A stretch of 64,000 nt of DNA from Streptomyces sp. 2114.4 (lineage in GTDB: Bacteria; Actinomycetota; Actinomycetes; Streptomycetales; Streptomycetaceae): positions 7,688,001 through 7,752,000 of the forward strand of contig NZ_FYEY01000001.1 of the NCBI RefSeq assembly GCF_900187385.1. The letters run 5' to 3'. Below the pieces are notes generated by a model. That model did not search any database, was not told where the DNA came from, and saw only the letters and a program-made list of their open reading frames with translations. Below, one piece after another: positions 17,171 to 25,695 of this stretch. Position 1 is the first letter of the stretch. The number at the start of each line of letters is the position of its first letter. A program made the position numbers and the translations under genes.

Positions 17171-18849
17171 CTGCGCAGCGAGGTGGTGTCGGCGTCCAGG
17201 GGCCCTCTGCCCGCCGGCGCGGGGCCGGGGGCGGGCGGCGGCGGGCCGGGCAGCTGGGGCGGCGGTGCCACCACGGCGGCGCGGCCGCGGCTCCGGCCGC
17301 GCTTGCGGTGCGTGGGCCCGCCGTCCGCCAGCCGGCGCAGCGACGGCCCGTGGCTGCCCTTGTCCAGGACGGCACCCAGGATGTGCCCGCCGGCCGTGGT
17401 GATCAGCTCCCACACCCGGTCCAGGTCGTCCCGGCGGACCTCGTTCATATCGCAGACCACCACGACGCCCGCGGCCTGCTTGGCGACGGCCAGCCCGTCC
17501 GCATGCGACAGCAGCGGTCCCGTGATGACCACGACATTCTCGTTCGGCCCCGACGGCGTGTTGAGCAGCCGGGCGAACTGCGGAGAGGACAGCGTGCGCG
17601 CCGGGTTGGGGACCTCCCGGCCGGGCAGCAGATCGAACCGCCCGTCGACCCCCGCGTCCACGGCGAGCCGTTCGCCGTCCGCCCAGCTGCCCGGCACCGG
17701 ACGGCCGTGGCCGGGGTGCACCGGCAGCCGCTGGGCGAGCCGGGGGGTGCGCAGATCGGCCTCGACCAGCAGGATGTCGTTGCCGATCTCGGCGAACGCA
17801 CCGGCCAGGTTGACCGCGACCGACACGGCGTCCGCGTTCTCCCGGGGGGCGACGATCAGCAGACTGCCCCGTCCGGCGAACCGCTGGTCGTGCACCAGCC
17901 GGAAGGCGATCGTGCGGTAGGCCTCGGCGCGGTTGCCGCGCCCGCTCCGCCCGACCTCCAGCAGCTCCGTTCCCCCTTGCCGGCGCGGCAGGATGCCGAG
18001 CACCGGCGCCCGCAGGTTGTCCTGCACATCCGCCACCGACCGGACCCGCGGTTCCAGCACCGAGCGGACCCAGGCCGCCAGGATGCCCAGCACCAGCCCG
18101 ATCACGGCGCCCGCCAGCAGCAGCACGACGAGACCGGGACTGGACGGGAAGGCGGGCGGGTCACCCTTGCGGACGATGTCGCCGGGCGTGGTGTCGAGGG
18201 ACTTCAGACTGGAGATCCGGCCCTGCAGATCCGCTATCTCCGACACCAGGTTGCTGCGCTCGGACTCGTCGGTGGCCCGGCCCGAACCGCTCGCCCCCGC
18301 GATCCGCCGGTCCAGCACCTTGCGCTGCTCCTGAAGCGGCTTCAGTTCCTCGCCGAGCTTGCTGACGGTCTTGTCGATCCGCTGGGTCGCGGCGTCCTGA
18401 CGGTAGTCGAGGTAGGCGTGCACAAAGGCGTTGACCCGCGCGGACGCCCGGTCGGCGGAGTCCGCGCTGTACTCGAACATCAGGGTCTGGGTCTCGGGCG
18501 GATTGCTCACCCGCAGATCGCGCTGGAGCGTGGCCGGGTCGGCGTCCAGCTTGAGGGCCTTGGCCGCACCGGCCGCGACCGACGCGCTCTGGGCGATCTG
18601 CCGCTCGGTGCCCATGCTGATCTGCTTGTCCACCGAGACACCGCCGGCCTCGAAGGGCGCCGTGCTGATCGCATGCACCACCACCTCACCCGTCGCGGTG
18701 TACGTCGAGCCGCCCAGCAGGGACACGGCGGCGCCGCCGAGCATGCCCAGCACCAGCCCGAGCACCAGCAAAGCGCGATAGCGGAGGAGCTGGCGCAGCT
18801 GGTCGCGGATCTGGTCCGGCTCCTCCGCGGGCTCGTCGAAGACGCTCAC
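17167..18849 (-). CDS. Wzz-type chain-length protein fused to a degenerate BY-kinase-like domain
   Basis: The 560-residue protein starts at GTG (18847-18849), overlapping the polymerase stop. Residues 1-260 form a Wzz co-polymerase domain: TM1 at about 25-50, a periplasmic coiled-coil region, and TM2 near 240-265. Residues 290-500 have the fold of polysaccharide tyrosine kinases. The Walker A' strand DILLVEADLRTPRLAQ and a late VVITGPLLSHADGLAVAK segment are present. The Walker A loop, however, reads IVAPRENADAVSVAVNLAG and lacks G-K-S/T. The C-terminal tail is Arg/Pro-rich and has no Tyr cluster. It probably controls chain length or export without autokinase activity. Confidence 0.82.
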   Translation of the reverse strand: MSVFDEPAEEPDQIRDQLRQLLRYRALLVLGLVLGMLGGAAVSLLGGSTYTATGEVVVHAISTAPFEAGGVSVDKQISMGTERQIAQSASVAAGAAKALKLDADPATLQRDLRVSNPPETQTLMFEYSADSADRASARVNAFVHAYLDYRQDAATQRIDKTVSKLGEELKPLQEQRKVLDRRIAGASGSGRATDESERSNLVSEIADLQGRISSLKSLDTTPGDIVRKGDPPAFPSSPGLVVLLLAGAVIGLVLGILAAWVRSVLEPRVRSVADVQDNLRAPVLGILPRRQGGTELLEVGRSGRGNRAEAYRTIAFRLVHDQRFAGRGSLLIVAPRENADAVSVAVNLAGAFAEIGNDILLVEADLRTPRLAQRLPVHPGHGRPVPGSWADGERLAVDAGVDGRFDLLPGREVPNPARTLSSPQFARLLNTPSGPNENVVVITGPLLSHADGLAVAKQAAGVVVVCDMNEVRRDDLDRVWELITTAGGHILGAVLDKGSHGPSLRRLADGGPTHRKRGRSRGRAAVVAPPPQLPGPPPPAPGPAPAGRGPLDADTTSLRR

Positions 18850-20351
18850 GTACGTGCTCCTCCTGTGGGTTGAGGTGAGGTGACGCGGTGCGCCGGGGAT
18901 GCCGGTGCGCACACGGTCTCCTGCGCGGCCGGCGGCAGGACCCGCCGTCCCGCCTTACGGGTGATCAGTAGGGGGATGCACACCAACAGCGCCAGCGGGC
19001 CCACGATGGCCATCAGACTGCCGCGCAGCAGCACCAGCTGGTAGAAGCCGAAGGCGGGCACCACCAGCGCCGCGAGGGTGCCCCGGCGCCGCCGCAGCCG
19101 GTGCCGGAGGAGGTCGATGCGCCGCCCCACCGCACCGACCAGGCCGAAGACCGCGATGACCGACGGGAAACCGGCCCACATATAGGTCTCGACCCACAGC
19201 GGCGCGGACAGATTGGTGAAGGTGTAGCCCGCGTGCCGGGCGAGCAGGATGCCCGCGTCATCGGGCTTGCCGGACCATACGGCGCGCGGCACGAAGAACA
19301 GCGGCGGGCCCAGCGCCGCCGTCGGGGTGAAGCCGTGGGTACGGACGTAGTCCACACCCGTCTCGATCTGCTGGAACGCGTCATAGTCGCCGTTGCCGGT
19401 GAACTGCTCGGCGAGCGAGACCACATGGACCGGTTCCCGCTTGTCGTAGCGGAAGTAGTCGCTGTACGGGAAGACCACCAGCACCACCGCCGCCACGGCC
19501 GCCGCACCGAAGCGGAAGGCGCGCGGCCCCCGCAGCCAGGACGCGCTGAAGACCAGCGCCAGCAGGACCGTCCCGGCCCAGAAACGCGGCTGGCTGATGG
19601 GGTTGTTGACCACGACGTTCACCGCGATCAGCAGCGGCAGCAGCAGCCACCGTAATCCGCGCAGCGTCCGGTCGCCCTCGGAGAACCGTGGTACGTGTAC
19701 CAGCGCCACCAGCGCCCAGAACGCCGGTACCGACAGCGCCCAGGCCGCCATGGCGCGGTCCGCCGACCCGGCCGGCTCCGCCGCTGCCGCCGCCTCGTTG
19801 GCCGCCTGCCGGCTCAGGAAGAACGCCGATAACCCGCCCTGGCCGGGAATGAGCACGACGGCCAGCAGCAGCGCCAGGCCGCACAGCAGCAGCACCCGCA
19901 CCGGCGACAGCCGGCGGGCCAGGAGCGGTTCGAGGACCACGGAGGAGCGCGCCGACCGCCAGGATGCCAGCGCCGAGCCCGCGCTGTAGGCCAGAAGCCC
20001 CGTCTCCACCACGGCCGTTGTCAGGAACGCGGTGTTCGCGTCGACCATGAATCCCCGCGGATACGCATCCGTCGCGAGCATGGCCAGCGGCGCGAGACCC
20101 AGCCAGACATACGCGAAGAGCCAGAAGCCGAAGGCGATCACCCGGGCCCGGACATCCGTCAGCACCCGGGCCAGCGCGCCGCCGGTGTGCAGCACCACCA
20201 CGCACTGCACGACGAGCGCGGCACCGAGGCGGGCGTCCAGCGACTGCAGGATCAGCACCGGCAGCAGCACCACCAGCAGCAGCGCCCAGCAGGCCAGTGC
20301 GGCGATGCCACGCACCGGCGCCGCGGCACCCGGCTGCTTTCCCTGCCTCAT
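18846..20351 (-). CDS. O-antigen/exopolysaccharide polymerase-like membrane protein (Wzy-type)
   Basis: The 501-residue, very hydrophobic protein has about 12 membrane segments and a long extracytoplasmic loop (FPYSDYFRYDKREPVHVV to PRAVWSGKPDDAG) rich in charged and aromatic residues, as in Wzy polymerases and O-antigen ligases. Wzy proteins have little sequence conservation, so the call leans on topology and its place next to Wzz- and Wzx-type genes. The ATG (20349-20351) follows GGAGGTGA, a strong ribosome site. It heads the polymerase, co-polymerase, flippase operon and is divergent from a glycosyltransferase over 153 bases. Confidence 0.75.
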   Translation of the reverse strand: MRQGKQPGAAAPVRGIAALACWALLLVVLLPVLILQSLDARLGAALVVQCVVVLHTGGALARVLTDVRARVIAFGFWLFAYVWLGLAPLAMLATDAYPRGFMVDANTAFLTTAVVETGLLAYSAGSALASWRSARSSVVLEPLLARRLSPVRVLLLCGLALLLAVVLIPGQGGLSAFFLSRQAANEAAAAAEPAGSADRAMAAWALSVPAFWALVALVHVPRFSEGDRTLRGLRWLLLPLLIAVNVVVNNPISQPRFWAGTVLLALVFSASWLRGPRAFRFGAAAVAAVVLVVFPYSDYFRYDKREPVHVVSLAEQFTGNGDYDAFQQIETGVDYVRTHGFTPTAALGPPLFFVPRAVWSGKPDDAGILLARHAGYTFTNLSAPLWVETYMWAGFPSVIAVFGLVGAVGRRIDLLRHRLRRRRGTLAALVVPAFGFYQLVLLRGSLMAIVGPLALLVCIPLLITRKAGRRVLPPAAQETVCAPASPAHRVTSPQPTGGART

Positions 20352-20504
20352 CGGTTCACCTCCCCCCAACTCCCCACCAGCGATCACAATCTAAGGGACA
20401 TCGGGAAAACAAGGTCGCCTTCGGGACACAATCGCAACCCAATTCACAGCCCGCGGGCCCCGGCGGGCTCCTACGATGACCGCACATCCTGAGGGGGGCC
20501 AGTC

Positions 20505-21746
20505 TTGGAAGACTCGTTCGCGGGCCGGTGTGTGCTGGTGGTCTCGACCAACTACGCGCCCGAACACACCGGCATAGGGCCGTACTCGACACAGATAGCC
20601 GAGCACTTGGCCGCATCCGGCGCCGACACCCATGTCCTCGCGGGCATGCCGCACTACCCGGCCTGGCGGGTGGCGGAGGGGTATCGCGGCCGGTGGAGGG
20701 TACGTGAGCGCCGCGGCGGGGTCACGGTGCACCGGCGGCGCCACACCGTGCCGCCGCGTCAGACCGCCCTGCGCCGCGCGCTGTTCGAGGCCAGCATCCT
20801 GGCGCACGGCGCCGTGGCACCACCGCGTATCCGTCCCGACGTGGTGCTCACCCAGATGCCCAGTCTGGCCGGGGGAGTGCTGGGTGCGCGCCTCGCGCGG
20901 CAGGCGGGGGTGCCGCATGTCGTCGTGGTCCAGGACCTGATGGGTGCCGCCGCCGAACAGAGCGGTATCCAGGGCGGTGGCCGGGCCGCCGCCCTCGCCG
21001 GAGCGGTGGAGGCCAGGGTCCTGCGGGGGGCGGCCGTCGTCGGGGTGGTGCACGAATCGTTCGTGGAACGGGTCACGGCGATGGGTGTGCCGCGCGCCCG
21101 GGTGCAGGTGGTGCCCAACTGGACCCATGTGGAAGGCCCGAGCGGCGACCGGGAACGGACCCGGGCACGGCTGGGCTGGTCCGAGAAGGAGACCGTGGTG
21201 CTGCACGCCGGCAACATGGGCCTCAAGCAGGGACTGGAGGTACTGGTCGAGGCCGCCCGGCTCGCCGATCAGGAAGCCGCGCCGGTACGGATCGTGCTGA
21301 TGGGCGACGGCAACCAGCGCGCACACCTGCAACGGCTCGCCGCGGGCGTCTCCTCGCTGTCCTTCCTGCCGCCCGCCGACACCGCGGAGTTCCCCGAGGT
21401 GCTTGCCGCCGCCGATGTGCTCGCGGTGACCCAGAAGGCCTCCGTGCTGGACATGAGCCTGCCGTCCAAGCTCACCTCGTACTTCATGACGGGCCTGCCG
21501 GTGATCGCGTCGGTGGCCGCCGAAGGGGGGACCGCCCAGGAGGTGCTGCGCGCCGGCGCCGGGTCGGTGATCGCACCGGAGGACCCGAAGGCCCTGCTGG
21601 CGGAGGTCCGGGCGCTCGCCGACGACCCCGCGCGGGCGGCCCGGCTGGGAGCCCGGGGCCCGCAGTACGTCGAGCAGCGGCTGAGCAGCCGGGCCGGTCT
21701 GGAGCGGATCATGGCGCTGCTGCGGACCGCGAAGGCCGGGCGGTAG
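20505..21746 (+). CDS. Glycosyltransferase family 4 (WcaI-like)
   Basis: The 413-residue GT-B enzyme starts at a TTG (20505) behind GAGGGGGGCC. It opens with VLVVSTNYAPEHTGIGPYST, typical of WcaI-like family 4 transferases. The C-terminal half has VLHAGNMGLKQGLEVLVEA, LMGDGNQRAHLQ and the donor-site loop DMSLPSKLTSYFMTGLPVIA. It should add a sugar to the lipid-linked repeat unit on the cytoplasmic face. It is transcribed alone, divergent from the polymerase operon, and ended by a strong hairpin. Confidence 0.87.
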   Translation: MEDSFAGRCVLVVSTNYAPEHTGIGPYSTQIAEHLAASGADTHVLAGMPHYPAWRVAEGYRGRWRVRERRGGVTVHRRRHTVPPRQTALRRALFEASILAHGAVAPPRIRPDVVLTQMPSLAGGVLGARLARQAGVPHVVVVQDLMGAAAEQSGIQGGGRAAALAGAVEARVLRGAAVVGVVHESFVERVTAMGVPRARVQVVPNWTHVEGPSGDRERTRARLGWSEKETVVLHAGNMGLKQGLEVLVEAARLADQEAAPVRIVLMGDGNQRAHLQRLAAGVSSLSFLPPADTAEFPEVLAAADVLAVTQKASVLDMSLPSKLTSYFMTGLPVIASVAAEGGTAQEVLRAGAGSVIAPEDPKALLAEVRALADDPARAARLGARGPQYVEQRLSSRAGLERIMALLRTAKAGR

Positions 21747-21750
21747 CCGC

Positions 21751-21783
21751 GGGCGGCGGGGGCGGTGTCCGTCCCCGCCGCCC
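21751..21783. terminator. Terminator hairpin between convergent glycosyltransferase genes
   Basis: GGGCGGCGGGG (21751-21761) pairs perfectly with 21773-21783 across an 11-base loop. It lies just after one glycosyltransferase stop and just before the convergent one ends. Confidence 0.7.
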
Positions 21784-21787
21784 CGGA

Positions 21788-22912
21788 TCACCCGGTGCCG
21801 GGCCGGGCGAGCGAGCCGTACAGCTCCGTCAGCCGGTCGGCCACGGCCGCCAGCGAGAACTCCTCCTCGACGGCCTCCCGGCCCGCCCGGGTGACGCGCT
21901 CCCGCAGCGGGCGGTCCTCCAGGAGGTGCAGCACCGCATCGGCCAGGGCTTCCGGCGAACCGTCGGTCACCACAGCGGCCTCGCGCCGCTCAAGAGCCGG
22001 GGCGATACCGCAGCTGTCGGTGCAGACCACCGGCGTGCCCACCGCCAGGGACTCCAGCACGCTCATCGGGAACGGTTCGTCGACGCTGGGCAGGACGTAC
22101 ACGGTGGCCCGCGCGGTCCGCTGCACGGCGGCGTCGTGATCGAGGGCCCCGCCGTACGTCACCACCTCGCCGAGCCCTTCCTCGGCGATCAGCCGCCGGA
22201 CCTCAGCGAGCCGTCCCTCGTCCGAACCGTGCAGGGTGAAGGACACCTCGGGACGCTTGCGGTGCACCAGCGCCGCCATCCGGACGAAGGCCTCGGGCCG
22301 TTTGCGGCTCTGCAGGCGGGCGAGGAACAGCACATCGGCCGCGCTCCGGTTTGTGTCGTCGGGCCGGGTACGGACTCCGTTGGGTAGCCGGACCAGGCGC
22401 GGGCCACGCGGCCCCAGCACCTGCCGCAGCCCGGCCTCCTCCTCGTCGGTGAGCACCAGTGCCGCCGCCGCCCGGCGCAGCAGCGGGACATACACCCGGT
22501 CGAAGAGCCGGGCCACCGCCGAGCGGCGCGGCTGGACCATGCCGTGTGTCTGCACCACGAAGGGGCGGCGGCGTACCACGGCCACCGCGAGCGCGGCCAG
22601 CGAGACCAGATCGCGCCCGGCGTGCAGATGCAGCGCCTCCGCCCGTCCGGCACTGCGCCAGAGCAGCGGCAGCAGCCCCGGGTGAAACAGGCCGAGGAAC
22701 CCCTGCCCCGGCACCAGGGTGCGGGCCGGCCGGGCCCGAAGCGGGACTCCGTCCACGGACCGCGGGAGCGCGCCCCGCCCCCGCCACAGCGAGACCAGTT
22801 CCACCGCGTGGCCACGCGAGGCCAGTTCGCCCAGCTGCCCGGTGGCCACGCTCACCGGGCCGCCGTACGCCCCGTCATCGCTGACCAGGGTCACGACGTG
22901 GGTGACCCTCAT
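21788..22912 (-). CDS. Glycosyltransferase family 4
   Basis: The 374-residue GT-B enzyme has the N-terminal acceptor domain MRVTHVVTLVSDDGAYGGP and the C-terminal donor domain with FLARLQSRKRPEAFVRM and the E-x7-E region PSVDEPFPMSVLESLAVGTP. It transfers a nucleotide-sugar unit during repeat-unit assembly. The ATG (22910-22912) overlaps the acetyltransferase stop (ATGA). It is the third gene of the minus-strand gmd, acetyltransferase, glycosyltransferase operon. The donor sugar cannot be told from sequence; GDP-fucose is possible given the neighbours. Confidence 0.87.
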   Translation of the reverse strand: MRVTHVVTLVSDDGAYGGPVSVATGQLGELASRGHAVELVSLWRGRGALPRSVDGVPLRARPARTLVPGQGFLGLFHPGLLPLLWRSAGRAEALHLHAGRDLVSLAALAVAVVRRRPFVVQTHGMVQPRRSAVARLFDRVYVPLLRRAAAALVLTDEEEAGLRQVLGPRGPRLVRLPNGVRTRPDDTNRSAADVLFLARLQSRKRPEAFVRMAALVHRKRPEVSFTLHGSDEGRLAEVRRLIAEEGLGEVVTYGGALDHDAAVQRTARATVYVLPSVDEPFPMSVLESLAVGTPVVCTDSCGIAPALERREAAVVTDGSPEALADAVLHLLEDRPLRERVTRAGREAVEEEFSLAAVADRLTELYGSLARPGTG

Positions 22913-23487
22913 ACCGCACCCCCGGTGGTGTGCACGGCCCCCGGAGGCACATCGCGGTGGGCCACCGCGCCGGCGCCCACCACCGCACCCGCCCCGACGG
23001 TGACCCCGCGCAGCACCATGGCGCGGGCGGCCACCCAGGACCCCTCCGCCAGGTGGATCGGCGCATTGTCGAACTCGAAGGTGGGCGAGCGCCGTTGATG
23101 GCTTCCGGTGCACAGCACGGCGCCCTGGGAGACACAGACATCACTGGCGATGCTGATCGGCTCCAAATTGATCAGCCAGGAGTCCTCACCGAGCCAGACG
23201 TCGTCGCCGACCGTCAGCTTCCACGGCCACTGCACCCGCACCCGGTGCCGGATCAGCACCCGTTCGCCGACGCGGGCGCCGAACGCCCGCAGCAGCGGGG
23301 GCCGCAGCCGCGGCGGGCACCACCACTTCATGAACACCAGGTTCAGTACGGCGAACCAGGCGGCCTGGGTCAGCAGCCCCCGGCCCTTGTCGTAACCGGC
23401 ACCGGTGAAACCGCGCAGCCGGCGGCCGGTGGCGGCAGAGGTCGAGGCAGAGGCAGAGGGACCGGTAGAGGTGGAAGCAGAGGTCAT
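22909..23487 (-). CDS. WcaF-like putative colanic-acid-type acetyltransferase (left-handed beta-helix)
   Basis: The 192-residue enzyme begins with about 22 Ser/Thr/Ala residues of low complexity and continues with AAWFAVLNLVFMKWWCPP, the usual N-terminal part of WcaF-type acetyltransferases. Hexapeptide repeats follow (GERVLIRHRVRVQWPWKLTVG; ISIASDVCVSQGAVLCTGSH; GVTVGAGAVVGAGAVA). Members move acetyl from acetyl-CoA to a sugar hydroxyl. The ATG overlaps the gmd stop (ATGA), so the two are translationally coupled. It probably O-acetylates the exopolysaccharide unit. Confidence 0.86.
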   Translation of the reverse strand: MTSASTSTGPSASASTSAATGRRLRGFTGAGYDKGRGLLTQAAWFAVLNLVFMKWWCPPRLRPPLLRAFGARVGERVLIRHRVRVQWPWKLTVGDDVWLGEDSWLINLEPISIASDVCVSQGAVLCTGSHQRRSPTFEFDNAPIHLAEGSWVAARAMVLRGVTVGAGAVVGAGAVAHRDVPPGAVHTTGGAV

Positions 23488-24497
23488 CGGTCCACCCGCA
23501 CCCGGTGGCCGGAGAGCTCGTCCGTCAGCTGCCGTACGTCCGACTCGACCATGATCCGGGCGAGTTCGTCGAACTGCACCTTCGCCGACCAGTCCAGCAG
23601 GCTCTTGGCCTTGGACGCGTCGCCGATGAGCGCATCCACCTCGGAGGGGCGCTCGTACTTCGGATCGAAGCGCACATAGCGCTCCCAGTCCAGCTCCACG
23701 GTGGCGAAGGCGGCCTGCAGGAAGTCGCGCACGGTCGCGGCCACACCGGTCGCCACCACATAGTCGTCGGGCTCGTCCCGCTGCAGCATCAGCCACATGG
23801 CCTCCACGTACTCGGGGGCGTAGCCCCAGTCGCGGACGGCGTCGAGGTTGCCCAGGTAGAGGTGTTCCTGCAGTCCTGCCTGTATGCGGGCCACCGCGCG
23901 GGTTATCTTGCGGGTGACGAAGGTTTCGCCCCGCCGTGGGCTCTCGTGGTTGAAGAGAATGCCGTTCACGCCGAACAGGCCGTACGCCTCGCGGTAGTTG
24001 ACCGTGGACCAGTAGGCCATCACCTTGGCGCAGCCGTACGGGCTGCGCGGGTGGAAGGGCGTCGCCTCGTTCTGCGGCGGCGGGGTGGAGCCGAACATCT
24101 CCGAGGACGAGGCCTGGTAGAGCCGGGTTTGCACCCCGCTGGCGCGGATGGCCTCCAGCAGCCGTACGGCGCCCAGCCCGGTCACATCGCCGGTGTACAG
24201 CGGAGCGTCGAAGGACACCCGGACATGGGACTGGGCCCCGAGGTTGTAGACCTCGTCGGGCTGCACATCACGCAGCAGGTTCACCAGGGCGACCCCGTCC
24301 GAGAGATCGCAGTGGTGCAGCACCAGTCTGCGGTCCGGGGTGTGCGGGTCCTGGTAGATGTGGTCGATGCGCTCGGTGTTGAAGCTCGACGAGCGTCTCA
24401 TCAGCCCGTGCACCTCATAGCCCTTACCGAGCAGCAATTCGGCGAGATAAGAACCGTCCTGTCCGGTAATACCGGTGATAACCGCGGTTTTCGGCAT
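23484..24497 (-). CDS. gmd: GDP-mannose 4,6-dehydratase
   Basis: The 337-residue SDR enzyme has the N-terminal NADP site GITGQDGSYLAELLL. The active-site region is SSSEMFGST with YGCAKVMAYW (Y-x3-K), and the family stretches NHESPRRGETFVTRKI and RDWGYAPEYVEAMW follow. It makes GDP-4-keto-6-deoxymannose, the first step to GDP-L-fucose or GDP-rhamnose. The next enzyme, a GDP-fucose synthase, is divergent at 24675. It heads the minus-strand operon with the acetyltransferase and a glycosyltransferase. Length is normal. Confidence 0.93.
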   Translation of the reverse strand: MPKTAVITGITGQDGSYLAELLLGKGYEVHGLMRRSSSFNTERIDHIYQDPHTPDRRLVLHHCDLSDGVALVNLLRDVQPDEVYNLGAQSHVRVSFDAPLYTGDVTGLGAVRLLEAIRASGVQTRLYQASSSEMFGSTPPPQNEATPFHPRSPYGCAKVMAYWSTVNYREAYGLFGVNGILFNHESPRRGETFVTRKITRAVARIQAGLQEHLYLGNLDAVRDWGYAPEYVEAMWLMLQRDEPDDYVVATGVAATVRDFLQAAFATVELDWERYVRFDPKYERPSEVDALIGDASKAKSLLDWSAKVQFDELARIMVESDVRQLTDELSGHRVRVDR

Positions 24498-24674
24498 GGC
24501 TTCCCCCCACGAGAAGTGATGTACAACGGGATCGGTCGGTCAAATTCCCACGCGCCGGCGGACCGCGGGGCGTGGACGCTACCCGCTCCGTGGCCCATGG
24601 TCGAGAGCGGAGTGCGGCAGATATTTCCTGAAATAGCCGGTGGACGTATCGGGATAACTGACACAATCCGCCCC

Positions 24675-25619
24675 ATGGATGACTTGCTGCCCACACCCGC
24701 CCGCGTCTTCGTCGCGGGCCACCGAGGCCTGGTGGGATCCGCCGTCGCCCGGCGGCTGACCGCCCAGGGCTATGACGTGGTGACCCGTACGCACGCGGAG
24801 CTCGACCTGCGTGACGCCGGTGCCACCGCGGAGTTCCTGCGCGCGGCCCGGCCCGATGCCGTCGTCCTGGCGGCCGCCAAAGTCGGCGGAATCATGGCCA
24901 ACAGCACCTACCCCGTGCAGTTCCTGGAGGACAACCTGAGCATCCAGCTCAGTGTCATCGCCGGTGCGCACCAGGCCGGGGTCCGCCGGCTGCTGTTCCT
25001 CGGATCGAGCTGCATCTACCCCAAGCACGCCACGCAGCCCATCACCGAAGACGCCCTGCTGAGCGGGCCGTTGGAGCCCACCAACGAGGCGTACGCGATA
25101 GCCAAGATCGCCGGACTGGTCCAGATCCGCTCCTACCGCCGGCAGTACGGAGCCTCCTTCATCTCCGCCATGCCGACGAACCTCTACGGACCCGGCGACA
25201 ACTTCGACCTGGAGACCTCGCACGTCCTGCCCGCGCTCATCCGCCGCTTCCACGAGGCGAAGGAGAAGGGACTGGCCAAGCTCACGCTCTGGGGCACCGG
25301 CACCCCCCTGCGCGAGTTCCTGCACGTCGACGACCTGGCCGCGGCCTGCGAGGTGCTGCTGCGCCGCTATGACGGCGACGACACCGTCAACGTCGGCTGC
25401 GGCGAGGACCTGACCATCGCCGACCTCGCCTCCTGCGTCGCCTCCGCGGTCGGATACGAGGGACGGATCGCCTTCGACCCGTCCCGCCCCGACGGCACCC
25501 CGCGCAAGCTGCTCGACATCAGCAGGATGCGTGCGCTGGGCTGGTCGCCCACCATCCCGCTGGCCGAGGGCATCGCGCGGACCTACCGGGCGTGGCAGGA
25601 GGAGGCGGCCCGGGTGTGA
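24675..25619 (+). CDS. fcl: GDP-L-fucose synthase
   Basis: The 314-residue SDR protein has the glycine motif FVAGHRGLVGSAVARR. The characteristic LAAAKVGGIMANSTYP and SSCIYPKHATQPITE stretches and YAIAKIAGL (Y-x3-K) follow. It performs the 3,5-epimerisation and 4-reduction that finish GDP-L-fucose. The ATG at 24675 has no clear Shine-Dalgarno sequence, so a short or absent leader is possible. It is divergent from gmd over 177 bases and ends at a strong terminator before the convergent sugar transferase. Confidence 0.93.
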   Translation: MDDLLPTPARVFVAGHRGLVGSAVARRLTAQGYDVVTRTHAELDLRDAGATAEFLRAARPDAVVLAAAKVGGIMANSTYPVQFLEDNLSIQLSVIAGAHQAGVRRLLFLGSSCIYPKHATQPITEDALLSGPLEPTNEAYAIAKIAGLVQIRSYRRQYGASFISAMPTNLYGPGDNFDLETSHVLPALIRRFHEAKEKGLAKLTLWGTGTPLREFLHVDDLAAACEVLLRRYDGDDTVNVGCGEDLTIADLASCVASAVGYEGRIAFDPSRPDGTPRKLLDISRMRALGWSPTIPLAEGIARTYRAWQEEAARV

Positions 25620-25632
25620 GCGGGCCCGGCCC

Positions 25633-25683
25633 CCGGTGTGCGTCCGGCGCCCGCCCCTCGGCGAGGCGCCGGCCGTACACCGG
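25633..25683. terminator. Long terminator hairpin after fcl
   Basis: Bases 25633-25651 pair with 25665-25683 (17 of 19 positions) around a 13-base loop. It serves the convergent fcl and sugar-transferase genes. Confidence 0.75.
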
Positions 25684-25695
25684 AGCCCTGTGTGG

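Noticed and set aside
17167..18849. Active tyrosine kinase for exopolysaccharide control
   Set aside because: The Walker A Gly-Lys-Ser/Thr is missing and no C-terminal Tyr cluster is present.
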